Below, piece after piece: positions 11,515 to 23,215 of a DNA stretch of 64,000 bases; position 1 is the first letter of the stretch, and each line of letters starts with the position of its first letter. Source of the DNA: Lotus japonicus. Its lineage: Eukaryota > Streptophyta > Magnoliopsida > Fabales > Fabaceae. The translations under genes and the position numbers were made by a program. The stretch covers positions 11,174,150 to 11,238,149 of the forward strand of contig NC_080042.1 in assembly GCF_012489685.1 (NCBI RefSeq). The letters are read 5' to 3'. The notes beneath the pieces were generated by a model. That model was not told the origin of the DNA. It searched no databases and saw nothing but the letters and a program-made list of their open reading frames with translations.

Positions 11515-12284
11515 CGTGGCTTAAAAACAAAGCCGAATTCAAAGTTCTGTTGCCCAAGATATCATTTCTAGCATTGGTGAAGCTATGTTGAGAGATTTTT
11601 TCTACACTGATATTACTTTTAAAATCCTCAAGATTCAATTGTAGTATAACATAGGGTTTTTGTCGTATCCACAGGGAATTGCTAATACAAATGCCGTTCT
11701 CTAGTGAAATTACTCAAGCAATGGATTTCCAAAGCGAGAATAAAAATGATTGGATATAAAGATGAGAAAACTGTTGGACTTGGAGTTCACCGTTTAACTA
11801 CTAGTGTCCTATGATTCTATATGCAAATTCATTCCTATCCATGATTCATCTACACCATTTCTACCCTACTTCATTGATTCCTCACATGAGTGGATATCTA
11901 TAACTTACTTTCCTAAACATTGATTCCTCACATGCTTAGCAAAATTAAGTTATTTTTAAGCTTAGGTGTTTCAGTGACTAGCAACGCCTAATTCCATTCC
12001 TAGACATAAGGGTTTCTAGATGATTAACTCTAGGTCGGACTCTAGATGTCGTAGCTTCTATAAGACCCGGATAATTTTATACAATTGTTGATACTTGGTG
12101 TCCTGAAAAAAAATTGAGTATATGGCCTTAGATTAATCAATCATTCATCACGCTAAGCAATGTGTGACTTTTTTAAGATGTTTTTCTTAACATCTTTCTT
12201 ACTTCATCAACATTAATAATGTGAAACTTACACTCTGTTTGATAGAGTAGAGAGAGATAGAGAAGAAATAGTAAATAAGAGAGA
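11515..12284. other. Unassigned repeat-like DNA between two LTR elements
   Basis: No ORF or RNA gene seen. A stretch near 11650-11690 (GTCGTATCCACAGGGAAT) recalls a motif common in plant LTR-element debris, and the right end is a GA-rich run. I cannot assign it to a family. Confidence 0.4.
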
Positions 12285-12994
12285 AGTTGTGTGAGACCCA
12301 AGTTTTTAAGCTTAGAATAAATCGAATAAAATTCCTATTCACGATTAGTTAGATGTAACGTGAAGGAACACCTGAACAAGTTTATCGAATGGAATTAATT
12401 TATGAAGGAGAAAGTTCAGGAAAAAGGCTAAGAATAGTATTAAAGTCGATATAAGTTATAGCGTGAGCCTTATTCGCTTACGCCTAGGGCAAGAGCGTTA
12501 GTAAACGAATAATTTACCCTTAAAGCACTATAGGAACTAATTCCAAAAATATTCAGAGGAATGTCAGAATTTCTCTTATTCATTTTCATGACAAGCGTTT
12601 CGACACGAAAGCCTGGGTTGTACAAACGTCAAATTCCAATACTCGGAAGTTTGCCGAAACTAAAACCCTGATAGTTCAAAAACCCTAAAATCTACGGACG
12701 ATGAAGAGTTTTTCTGTTCAGAGCTTCAAATAAAGATTTCATCCGCGTTCGCCCACTCTAATCGACGTTCCAAATCTTTCTTCAGAAGGAAGTTTCTGCA
12801 TCCGAGGTCAAAACCATAAAGTATATTTTAAGCCGGTAAACATTAAAAACAAGCCTCGAAAACAAAAAATCATACTGATATTTCTTTGAAGAATTAGAAG
12901 ATTCAGCGGGAAGATTATCGTGTCTAAAATATGTTGGAATCAGTAGGAAAAATCGGAATCGCGAAATTTTCATTTTTCCGCATTTTCCAAAACC

Positions 12995-13002
12995 TATAAA
13001 TA
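12995..13002 (+). promoter_or_regulatory. TATA box of solo LTR
   Basis: TATAAATA in a GC-poor context. The same motif occurs on the minus strand near 47328-47337 in the second solo LTR, so it is conserved in the family. Confidence 0.5.
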
Positions 13003-14879
13003 GCTTGAAAAAAAAAATAAAAAAACAAAAAAATCACAAAACACACACACACGGCCGTGGCTTTGGAGAGGAAAAGGAGGAAAAGTGATTTTTGCCAATT
13101 CTTGACCGATCGTCGTTCTGTTCGTTGCTACGCGTAGGCCTCGAGGTACTGATGTTTTTCCTTACCTCTGATCGTAAATTCTGTCGCTTTTCTCTATGTC
13201 TTTCTGTGCTCAAAGTTTTGAGCTTTTTGTAAAACTGTCCAAATAACTTGATTTCAGTGTCTAAACTTATTGCCTACGTGCTCTAGAGCATGAATATCCG
13301 GTTGTTTTCTGCTGAATCTCGCCGAATTGCCGCCGAGTTTCAATTTTGAGTAAAATACCCATTTTTGGCCAAAGCTTCGTTCTTTGGGCTTAAAACTCTC
13401 GACTTAGCTTAGTGCTAGTAGGATTAGTTGTCATAAACGTCGTTGGTGATGTCCCCATCCAATTTGTTTTTCGAAATTCCAATTTTGAAATTCTGAGCTG
13501 AAAATATTGACCAAAATACCCCTGCGACAGTTTTCGATCCGATAATTTTTCTGAGAGTTTCCCTAGCCTACATATCGCCTAAGAATACCTAGGAATTAAA
13601 TTAGATCGAAGAAAAAGTTCGGAAACCCTATTTTTGGGAGTGGCCGAAACCTATTTGTTAGGGTACCGTGTCCAAAAATAATTTTTGGGTCTCTTTGACC
13701 TGAGTCATTGCGTAGCTCTTTCAATTGTCGAAATTTTGGCGTCGGTTTCGTGTCATTCTGAGTTCTGTAGCTCGAGTTATGCACGTTTTAGTGAATAAAG
13801 TGTTTTTGTACAAAACTTGAATCGAGTCAAAACTCATCCATTCGGGAAAAAGCCTTTCCATTCGTGCCTAAATGTGGTACTCTGAAGCTCCTTGAGCTTT
13901 GTCTAACGTTAGTTAGTATTGTTTCGAGTGCATCGACTTATTTTGAGTGATTTTGCTTTGTTTGCTCCAAGGTTCGTTTGTGGAAACTTTGGGGTTGACT
14001 AAACAAGCCTGTGAGGGAGACCTGCACCGCGAGACTGGAACAACTCGAGGTTAGGGCAACTTACTTACTAGCTATTTGTATTGTAAGCGTCGATAACTTC
14101 GACTTGAATATTGCTTGATATTGAATATTGTTTGGATATTGTTTATCGCTTTGAACTGGAAAATGTTTTCTGGAGGCTTCGGCCGAGTGAACTTATATGA
14201 GACGTGTGTCTCCGTTTTCTGAGAGGCTTCGGCCGTTTACTGGTTTCTGTCTTATCGCTTTCTAGTGGATATGACAAGGTTAAGTTTACAGCATTACCAT
14301 ATTGATTCATCGCTCGATAGAGCTTGATGTATTTGCGTTTATGATTAAATTGTGCTGACTATATTCGTGCATTTTGATGCCACTTTTGGAGTGTAGAATA
14401 CACTTACCTTCGTCATGACAATGACGCGGTTGTTTTGGGAATGTTTGTTAGGTCGAACCAAGGTTCGAACCTTTATTGTTCTAGGAGATCTAGTGTTTTC
14501 TCGGGGAGTTGTTTGGGTTTGATGGGAAATTTGAACTTATAGAGTTTTGGACCAAAAATAATCATAATCTGTTTTATGTAAATAAATCCATAATATATGT
14601 ATTAAGAATGTAATGCTTTTAATTAATGACGATGATTCAACGGAAAAGACTTAGGAATGAAAGTGAGTTTGGAAAACGGGAATGGGTCGGTGATCCTAGC
14701 TTTGGGAACTTTATTTTGAAAAGCGTTGGAAATGAAAACTGAACTTTGGAATTAACGACATAATGGACTAACTTACGATGGAACATTTTACCTAATAAGA
14801 GAACTATTTTTTTAAGGGAACTCATTCTATGGGAAAGAATTTGAAGACGGGCTTTAGCCAAGGGTCTGGGCGTTAGTAA

Positions 14880-15470
14880 GGTACCTAGTAGAGTACTCTT
14901 GGCACAACAGGAAGTGACGGTCAGCCGCGTAGAGTTGTATCGTTCCTGTTGATGTCTGGCCTAGGTTTCTCGTTGTAGAAGCTTCTGGTCAATGAACCAA
15001 TTTTTACCTGTGAGGATGAGTCGTGGTTTTGATAATCATATTGCACACATGCATATACGCGATGAAGTGCCAAGCAGAGTACTTCGGTATAGCAGGAAGT
15101 AACGATCAGCCATGCAGAGTTGAATCGGTCCTGACTATACCTGGCACAACAGGAGGTAACGATCATCCATGTAGAGTTGTATCGTGCCTGTTGATGTTCG
15201 GCATAGCAAGCAGAAATGGTCGAACCATGTAGAGTTTGTACCGTCTTGACTATAGCCAAAGGTGATAAGCGACGCCCGAGCAGAAATGGTTAAACACGAG
15301 GCCAGTGTTACGACCGTCTCGAGGTGCCCAGCCTATAAGTGGCAATACCGTTGGTTTGTCCCGTCGCCAAGCAGAGTGACGTCGTTGGTTTGTCCCGTCG
15401 CCAAGCAGAGTGACGTTGTTGATTTGTTCCGTCGCCAAGCAGAGTGACGTTATTCGGGTTTGTGTCTGCA
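14880..15470 (+). repeat. Tandem repeats inside solo LTR
   Basis: Two arrays. From about 14885 to 15260, degenerate units of about 60-80 bp share blocks such as GGCACAACAGGAAGTGACG and CATGTAGAGTTGTATCG. From about 15345 to 15450, three 34-bp units share GTCGCCAAGCAGAGTGACGT. The corresponding part of the second solo LTR (near 45480-45700) keeps only parts of this. Confidence 0.7.
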
Positions 15471-15661
15471 TATTCTGCATTGGCACACAATGCATCTTAT
15501 TATGATTGACGTTGCATGACATATCATGCATTCTAACTATAGTTGTTGAGATCTGATGATTTGATGTTGATAAACATCGTTATGTGTTTTGATGATTGAA
15601 TTGTGTAAGAGATTCGATAACATGCTATGTATAAACCTTAGGGTAGGCAATACATAACTTA

Positions 15662-15694
15662 TATGTATATATATACAACATATATATATATACC
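15662..15694 (+). repeat. TA-rich microsatellite in solo LTR
   Basis: Alternating TA/TATG tract. A longer (TA)n at about 45380-45420 lies at the matching place in the second solo LTR. Confidence 0.6.
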
Positions 15695-16604
15695 CCCTTT
15701 ATCGCATGTTTATTGTATATCTATTGTATTCTGTAAGTTGACCCTAGCACCTTGGCTTTGTTTGTATGTTTGTGTTTGGGCGGTCGGCCTGCTGCCAGGC
15801 GTCCGTCAGCCGGTTCGTGATGATTCGTCGTGCGGGAAGGACCCGGAGCGAAATGACTATTACTGAAGCTTTCGACGAGGACCCAGACTTCATGCCTGAT
15901 CGAGGAAGGGTCGATGATGGAAGTATAGGGTATGGGTGTTTAGAGCCTACTAAGGTTGGGTGTTAGTGTCATAGCTCTGATTCGTCATTTGTACTTTTGG
16001 GACAGGGTAGTTTCCGACAGATTGCTTTTCGGTGTGGTTCTCCGTTGTTGGGAATCGCATGGAGTAGTCGGACGTAGGAAGTCTTTTTGGAAGCCGTTTT
16101 GGGCTGACTTACTTTTCAGAGGACTGTATTTGTAAAACTTATGACTCTATTTATGAGTCGCACTTGTTTGCCGTTGGGCAATACTTTTAGTTACTTGATG
16201 TTGCTTTCCGTCACTAGAGGACACTCGTGACGATGATTTTAGTTGCAGCAAGGGCTGTACTTATATTGTATGTTAATCGCTGTTAATTGTGAATGGGTTG
16301 AATCTTTATTTCGACAAGTCATTTTATTTAAACAAAACGAAAAAAAATACCTGCTTTTCCGCTTTATTTTTATCTTTGGTTACTAAAGTGACGCCACCGA
16401 AATCGGGGTGTTACAAGTTGAGTAGAGATAAATATGTGTCAAATATATTAAATTTAGAGGTTAATTGCTATGATAAAAAGAGAAGAGAGATGGAGGGGAG
16501 AGAATGTTACTTTAAAAATAATATTTTCTAATGTAAAACACTTTTTGGTAGTTAGAAGTTAATTACTTGCTGTCTCAAATCGACAGTAAAGTTCAATTTG
16601 GAGA

Positions 16605-16786
16605 GAGATTAATTTCTATGCACTTACCGCGTAAAAAATTTACACGGTCATTCAATTACAACCTACAATTTCCTATTTTAAATGCTATAAAATTCAACAT
16701 TAATCATCGACTAGCATAATGAAAGAGTGTGATTGAATGAATATGTAAAACTTATTTACACTGTAAGTGCATAAAAATTAATCTCT
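16605..16786. mobile_element. MITE-like element with terminal inverted repeats
   Basis: About 180 bp with inverted ends: AGATTAATTTCTATGCACTTAC on the left and its imperfect complement (GTAAGTGCATAAAAATTAATCT) on the right. No coding capacity. The target duplication is not clear, so the superfamily is left open. Confidence 0.5.
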
Positions 16787-17450
16787 ATAAAATATGAAAA
16801 ATAATGATGCACCGACAGTGTAAAATAAAGTTTCACTACACCAGAAAATACCTTTTACAGCGGTTTAAAAAAAGCCTTTTACAGCGGTTCTAAACCGATG
16901 TAGATCTCACCGCTGTAAAAGGCCTTGGTTCGAACCACTATAAAAGATTCCTTATTTACAGCGGTTATTTTACAATAACTGCTGTAAAAACCTACATGCA
17001 ATAGCGGTTACTTTATTTAACCGCTGTACTTGTACCCTTTTAACAGCGGTTTCTTAACTTTGACCGCTGTAATTGAGACACTATTACAGCGGTTGGAACC
17101 GCTGTAATTAGTTTTTTTTTTAGCCCCTGAATACCACCTGGTCAGCGATCAACATTTTCTTTACAGCAGATATATACAATATTCAGCCATAAAATCAACA
17201 ATTTCTAAAACTATATCAACATTCAGCCATAAAATTGAAACAATTTCTACAAAAGCTTCATACCACGTCCTTAAAGCTTCATTTTCTCTAAACTTCAGCA
17301 TATCTACCAATATATATATACAAAAGCTTCATAAATCTGAAACAATTTCTAAAGTGCATAATCAACCACGTCCTTAAACTTCATCTACCACTATCTAATA
17401 GTTATCTAATAGATTAACTACTAAAAAAAATTGTTAAATACATAAGCGGC

Positions 17451-17693
17451 TCACTCATCTTTAACTTCATGCAATTGCTCTCCATCATAGGAATTGAACT
17501 GACAATCTTCAAAATACTACAAAACAGCATAAAAATAGAGTTAAGTTACAGTTAGAGCTTTTAAAATCCAATGCAAATGAATATCAAAGTTTTTTACCTT
17601 CGTTGGGATCATAAGTTGTCGGTGAGTGATTATATCTTTCATGAACTTCATCACATAATATCCGCAATCAACATTATTAGTCTGACGAGGGCA
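17451..17693 (-). pseudogene. Last two exons of a Ulp1-like (peptidase C48) cysteine protease gene
   Basis: On the minus strand an exon at 17598-17693 (96 bp, AG before and GT after) encodes CPRQTNNVDCGYYVMKFM, the Q-N-x-D-C-G block holding the catalytic cysteine and oxyanion glutamine of Ulp1/SENP-type proteases. After an intron with GT-AG borders, the exon 17451-17516 adds YFEDC... and ends in TGA, in phase. Ulp1-like C-terminal domains are known passengers or second genes of plant CACTA and Mutator elements. The upstream exons with the catalytic His and Asp were not found and a LINE fragment lies between, so the gene is probably incomplete here. Confidence 0.72.
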
Positions 17694-18089
17694 CTACAAA
17701 AGTCAAAGAATAAAGACGACTAAATGGATGATGTAAACTCATATATCTATGAAAACCTTTATGTAAATAAATAGACAAGTTTATAAACAGATCAAAAGTA
17801 CAATAACCTTGAAAGGAGGTTTCCATCAGCACATGAGTACACCCAGGATATGAAATGAAATCACTTTTTCACCCCTCACACAGCAAAATCCATTGATACT
17901 ACACTGAATATAAAAGTACTCCAACCAGCCATCCCACCACATACATATACACCTCGAAAAAAGAAATATCACATATAACCAGCCATACACCAGAACATTG
18001 ACCATTATATAAACCAACACACAGACTCAATGCACAACTGAAGAGAGGCCAACCACAAACACCCAGAACCAATCACAACCCCCTCCCCA

Positions 18090-18245
18090 TTATGCAGACA
18101 AATTCCACAACTCAAGTCTCCCATATCTCCCACATTTTGCTAAGAAATCAACAACCTCATTCCCCTCCCTCAAAATGTGTCTTACCCCCAAACAAATGAC
18201 TAAAGGAATAAGTTGATCAATCTTATTCACTATTTGAAACAACCT
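18090..18245 (-). pseudogene. LINE-type RNase H fragment
   Basis: The minus strand reads IVNKIDQLIPLVICLG then VRHILREGNEVVDFLAKCG and ends in TAA at 18090-18092. The REGN...D..AK block is the C-terminal signature of the RNase H domain in plant LINE ORF2 or stand-alone RNase H-like pseudogenes. A frameshift lies just upstream (near 18245), where the other frame reads DLCEIVGDHEGCF. The 3' continuation to about 17820 may be LINE untranslated DNA. Confidence 0.65.
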
Positions 18246-18694
18246 TCATGGTCTCCTACTATTTCACAAAGATCCAGTACTTACAGATTAAAATGACTAG
18301 AGTTTAAGATACACAAATAAAGGCAAAAGTAAAAAAATTGATAAAATGCACTACTATCATTCAACCAATATCTTTTTACTACAAAAACACTACAAAATTA
18401 TGACAAATTAGGACAGGTAGCATTTAATACTTACTTAGAAGAGAGAAACAAGATAAGTGACACTGTGAGACGTCCCTTGTCTACAATACTTACTTAGAAG
18501 AGAGAAACAAGATAAGTACCTGTGAGTTAGAGAAGGAAAGTCTCTTTTTGGTGTCATTAGCTTTGAAGAATATAAGTTGGAGGTGGATGAACATTTGCAA
18601 GTGGTTTCTGGGCAGCTGGGTAGATATAAACTTTGACTCATTTATTGGTTAGAAGACTTAGATTTTAATGTTAATGTAGAAATGTGACTTATAC

Positions 18695-19881
18695 CTTTGC
18701 TAGCTTGTTGTTTTGCTCCTGCAATGCCCTTTTCTATCATATCGACATAAAAAAGTTATCTTTATATAATTGTCAAATGTTAGTAATATAGAAACATTCT
18801 TAAAGTAACAAGAAAAATAGTTCCACTACATAGATAGAAATTAAATTTAATAAATAAACTCACTAGGAAATATGTAAAAGAAAAAGAAACAGAGTTATCT
18901 TTATCTGTCATTCGTTTTGCTTCCTTCTATCAACCAAATCCATAACTTTCCTCTTTTGAAGCATAATCCTCTAGAATTAGATATTTGAATGAGAATGTGG
19001 TTTGAAGCTTCAGATTTCTCACTTTCCTTTTCTTCAAGCTGGCAGATTCTTCAGCAGCTACATATTCAGGGCCTCAGGCTTGTAGAAACACTGCTCTATT
19101 TTCCAGAAAAGGTGGTAACTTAAGGGAAAATTGATCATGTTTTTAAGGTTGCAACCAATATTCAGTAACATGAAGGGTTATATTGAACATTTCAAAACTG
19201 GAAAATGAGACTAATTGAGATACCTACAAATAGCCTGGGCCAGAAACATAAACATAAACTAACTAATTAAAAAATTGAAGACAAAGCTCACCTAGGGCAC
19301 AAAGTTAGCTTTGTTTTTAGTTTCATGTAGACACCAGAGTTTATTGCTTGAAATCACATTTTCACCTCCTTTATATTGCACAAGTTTGGAAGAGAAGAGG
19401 CATTAAGTTATTTTGAATGGTAAGAAAAATTGAAAAGCACTTCCTAATTTGGAGATCTTATCATGAAATCTGAATAAAGTACCTTATGTTCTTCTCCAAG
19501 ACTAGAAATCTCTAATTGATCCTCTAACTGATCGATGCCACACAAATAAGTGCAAAACAAAAAAGAAAGTGTCAACATCACCTTCAGTTTATTTTATGTC
19601 ATTAAAATATCTAAAAGAGAAATAAGCAAATGCTCAAATTACAGGAATTCACACAAACGATTGCAAATCTATGTCAGGGGAGTTTAACTCTATTGTAGCA
19701 ATTAGCTCTCAATAGGGTCTGACTATGACTCTGTCCTATGGATTAGACAGCCAAATCAATCTTTTAAGAAAAGAGGATAAATTAAAAGAATGTAAACCCT
19801 TCATAGAGAAGCCAAAATCATACCAATAGGATGATGGCGGGCTGGCTGCTGACGACGGTATGAGCTACGACGTCTTGTCAT
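18695..19881 (-). pseudogene. Candidate upstream exons of the CACTA-borne gene
   Basis: Exon-like pieces on the minus strand: ATG at 19879-19881 opening MTRRRSSYRRQQPARHHPI with a GT donor at 19822-19823; a piece near 19497-19540 reading EDQLEISSLGEEHK with a GT donor; and a piece near 18697-18736 reading KRALQEQNNKLAK with AG/GT borders. The last two look like coiled-coil segments. I do not recognise the protein. The KRALQEQNNKLAK piece also resembles the K-domain exon of AP1/FUL-type MADS-box genes. Joining these exons is inference without transcript data. Confidence 0.35.
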
Positions 19882-20567
19882 GGTGGTGGGAAGTCAAAGC
19901 TGTGACCTGTGGTGGTCAAGGAAGACTTTCCCTCTCCATCTTCAACCTTAGTCCCTTGAAACCCTAGCTCTACGATGCGACACATAACAACGTCATAATG
20001 AACGACAACACCATGGAGGACGACGCCACAGACTCAGAGAATGGCACAACGCGGCGGAGGGGCTCGTTCGCGACATAGAGGCTTGACGGAGGTCGTTGCA
20101 ATAACAGAGAAGAGACCCAAGATGAGCACAAAGATGATGATCGTGAACGGTTTCAATTTTGCCCAGCAAAGTGAACATGGAGCGGGAGAGAGTGGACGTG
20201 GAGCGGGATGTTCAATTTTTCCCAAAATTGAGAGCGGTGAAATTGAAAAGGATTTACATAAGGGTCATGAGTGTTTTTTTTCTATTTTTATTTGCTAAAA
20301 TATATTTACAGCGGTTCAATATTTAACCGCTATAAAAGCATATTTCCGCTCCGTGTTTTTGTGTTTACAGCGGCTGCAAAGTGAACCGATGTTAATAGGC
20401 AAAGCTTTTAGCGGTTCATTAAGAAACCGCTATAAAAACCTATAATCTGTTCCGTGTTTTTGTTTTTACAGCGGCTGCTACGTGAACCGCTGTAATAGGG
20501 GCGCTGTAAAAGCCCTTTTCTGGTGTAATGTTTTTTTATACTGTCAACCAATCATATATTAAGAATA

Positions 20568-21344
20568 GGGAAAAATATGTAAATGGTCCCTAAACTTTGG
20601 TCACCGGACGTTTTTGGTCCCTCCCCGGAGGAACTTCCGGAAATAGTCCCTCCGGTGACTCTAACCACCGTGCCTGAGAAACTTCCCGGCCACCGTGCAG
20701 ACTTGGACCTGCCACGTCAATTATTGAGCTAATGTGGCATTTTATTTTATTTAATATTTAATTTTTTTATGTAATTAAAAAACATTTTTAAAAAAATAAA
20801 TCCCTAATTAACTAAATCCCTAATAACTAAATCCCTAATAACCCTAAATCCCTAATAACCCTAAAACCTATTCCATTTCCAATACAATAAGATCTGAAAC
20901 TAAGATTCCCAATTCATGAGTTAGGGTTCTTGAGTTCATCCCTCGAATTTGAGGAGGAAGGTTGAATTTGGGGGAAACTCAAGAACCCTAACTCATGAAT
21001 TGGGGATCTTAGTTTCAGATCTTATTGTATTGGAAATGGAATAGGTTTTAGGGTTATTAGGGATTTAGGGTTATTAGGGATTTCGTTATTAGGGATTTAG
21101 TTAATTAGGGATTTATTTTTTTTAAAATGTTTTTTAATTACAGAAAAAAATTAAATATTAAATAAAATAAAATGCCACGTCAGCTCAATAATTGACGTGG
21201 CATGTCCAAGTCTGCACGGTGGCCGGGAAGTTTCTCAGGCACGGTGGTTAGAGTCACCGGAGCGACTATTTCCGGAAGTTTCTCCGGGGAGGGACCAAAA
21301 ACGTCCGGTGACCAAAGTTTAGGGACCATTTACATATTTTTCCC
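20568..21344. mobile_element. Foldback Mutator-like element, 777 bp
   Basis: Two inverted arms of about 380 bp (20568-20945 and 20960-21344) separated by a very short centre, starting GGGAAAAATATGTAAATGG and ending in its complement, flanked by the 9-bp duplication TTAAGAATA (20559-20567 and 21345-21353). A 9-bp TSD with long inverted ends is characteristic of Mutator-like elements. It has no coding frame. Arms are nearly identical, so the DNA can form a long hairpin. Confidence 0.85.
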
Positions 21345-21353
21345 TTAAGAATA

Positions 21354-22812
21354 TGTCACGTCAATTAATGAAGTTAAATAAAAATACAGATTCTCTCACA
21401 TCCTTAAAATCTGATTAGTTAACCGTGTAAATAAATTTATAACGTTAGTGTATAGAAATTAACACATAAAATATTAGAGATATTTACAAAAATCATAGAA
21501 TTGACAAATAAAAAAAGTAAGGAACTAATGTCACGAGGGAACACACGCGTAAGGAATTTAACGGCGGCACCGTCTGGTCTACCTGATTGACCAGTCTTGA
21601 CTTGTTCACATTCTTCACGTTTTTTCACCCACAAATCATTTGTGGGATAAACAGGGACTTCCCTTTCCCAACGTGATTCATCTGCCTTTTCATTCTTCTT
21701 TCTATATCTCACCCTCCACGTACCTATGTTTGCCACTCACTGTTATATGAAGGCAGGAATTAAACGGGGAAGAAAATAGTTTGTGCTTTAGAACTGATTA
21801 TAAAAGAGAAGCTTATTTAAATGTCATAATCTTTAAAGAATTAAGAGCAACATGCTTGTACACAAGTATTTATTGGGTTGACAGCAATGTAAGACTTTAT
21901 TTGGTAGAGATGTTTGGGTAGAGAGATGTAGAAGAGAGAGTTAAAAAGAGGAAGGAGAAATTATGTGTGTTAGGCGAGTGAGAGGAGGAAGATAGAGGGG
22001 AAAAAGTCGCACAACTTTTTTAGTCTCTTCAAATTGGAGAGAGATGGATGAGTGTTTGAATTTTTTTTCCAACCGTTCGGCACCCCTCAGTAATCACACC
22101 ATACTGCCAAAAAGCACAACTAATTTTTCGTACTTTTTCTGATTTTTTTTCTCTCTCCAAATTGCACTTCACTATCGGTTTGATGGTCAGTATTAATTCT
22201 AGCACAATTTTAATTTTCTCTCTCCATATAATTATTAGGGGTCAAAATTTCAGTAAAATAGAATTAATGGTTGTAATCACATGATCAATGTTATATGAAA
22301 TTAACACATGTATGAAGGGATCCAAATCCGTTGACAACAGCTATAAAATAAACAATTCAGATCTGCCATGTTACTTCGCCCGACAATGAAAGTATAAGTT
22401 TTCAAATTGAGTTGACTTTTTTTTATAAAAATGATGTAAAATTTCCCACTTACCTGCGGTTTCATTAACGTCTTTTTTTTTTGTTACGGGGTTCATTAAC
22501 GTCTAACTCTTAAAGTCAAAGATAGTAATATAAAACTTCAAAAAAAGGATAATAATACAGGAAGTAAAAACTTTTTATTAAAAAAATTGATAAGATAGAA
22601 ATTGAAGATGGAGAGTCAGAGGCTGAGAGCCAATGTTGCAGACAGTGCGCAAACAATATTCTTCCGCTGGATGATAGAAGAGGCAGTGAAATGTTCGTTT
22701 CTATAATGATCAGAAACTTTTTTTTTTGGTCAAATAATGATCAGAAACTTGAAAGGGAGAAAAAGTAAGAGTGGTATGTTTCAGGTGGGTCATGAAATTT
22801 TAATTACACCGA
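21354..22812. other. Non-coding AT-rich intergenic DNA
   Basis: No gene supported. It holds GA-rich runs near 21920-21990 and short direct repeats (GTTCATTAACGTC near 22465 and 22490; AATGATCAGAAACTT near 22705 and 22737). The frame at 21437-21736 on the minus strand has no recognisable domain and no codon pattern I trust. Confidence 0.5.
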
Positions 22813-22820
22813 ATTCTTCT

Positions 22821-23020
22821 CAGGGCCGGCCAAAGGGTAAAGCCACCAAAGTAAGGGTTTTAAGTCTCTAAATTAATTTTTTTTTACTAAGTAAAAAATG
22901 CATCAATTTTTTTTTACTAAGTCAAAAAGGCTCCAAAAAAAACAAGTTTTAATACTAAGTCAAAAAAACCTGACTTTAAAGTTTTTATTTTAGATCTCAT
23001 TTAGTGTTGGGCTGGCCCTG
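22821..23020. mobile_element. hAT-type MITE, 200 bp
   Basis: Inverted ends CAGGGCCGGCC / GGCTGGCCCTG and a perfect 8-bp duplication ATTCTTCT (22813-22820 and 23021-23028), the TSD size of hAT elements. The interior contains two near-copies of a T-rich ACTAAGTMAAAA unit. Confidence 0.82.
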
Positions 23021-23215
23021 ATTCTTCTACAATCCCTATTAACTTGAAGCCATGTTCAAAAAGAAAAACTTGAAGCCTTCGAGCTTAGAGTTGTGGACCC
23101 CCAAAGCCTTTCTTTGAAATATAATTAAATTGATTCATTTGACTCTTGTTCAACAACTTAACCTTATGAGATAATTAATTACTTTAATATGATATTGAAG
23201 TCTCTATAACCATAA

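Larger units (their letters stand above)
12290..16415 (+). mobile_element. Solo LTR, 4126 bp, probably Ty3/Gypsy
   Basis: Starts TGTGAGACCCAAG, ends CGGGGTGTTACA, and is flanked by the 5-bp duplication AGTTG (12285-12289 and 16416-16420). There is no gag or pol between the ends and no second LTR, so it is a solo LTR left by recombination between LTRs. A TATA box (TATAAATA, 12995) sits about 700 bp in. Its reverse-complement relative is at 44515-48027, sharing both termini and internal blocks such as the G-rich segment near 15740-15800. Termini of this type are familiar from long-LTR Gypsy chromoviruses (Tekay-like), but the lineage is inference because no protein is present. Confidence 0.82.
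16834..20530 (-). mobile_element. Non-autonomous CACTA (En/Spm) transposon carrying gene exons
   Basis: Termini CACTACACCAGAAAA (16834) and TTTTCTGGTGTAATG (ending 20530) are inverted repeats, flanked by the 3-bp duplication TTT. Both ends carry many short subterminal copies of ACAGCGGTT and its complement AACCGCTGT (at least 9 on the left to 17100 and about 9 on the right from 20300), typical binding arrays of CACTA elements. No transposase frame is present. The interior, read on the minus strand, holds spliced-looking exons: a first exon near 19881, coiled-coil exons and two Ulp1-protease exons ending at 17451. It also holds a LINE fragment near 18090-18240. Mobility would need transposase in trans. 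Confidence 0.88.

Noticed and set aside
15250..15531. Minus-strand frames with repeated TSLCLATEQ-like words
   Set aside because: Translation of the 34-bp tandem repeats in the solo LTR.
20810..20875. Interstitial telomeric repeat
   Set aside because: CCCTAAAT/CCCTAATAA words are irregular, occur in both arms of the foldback element and are better explained as part of it.
21437..21736. 99-residue minus-strand frame
   Set aside because: No recognisable domain, AT-rich surroundings and no promoter or splice context, so not supported as a gene.
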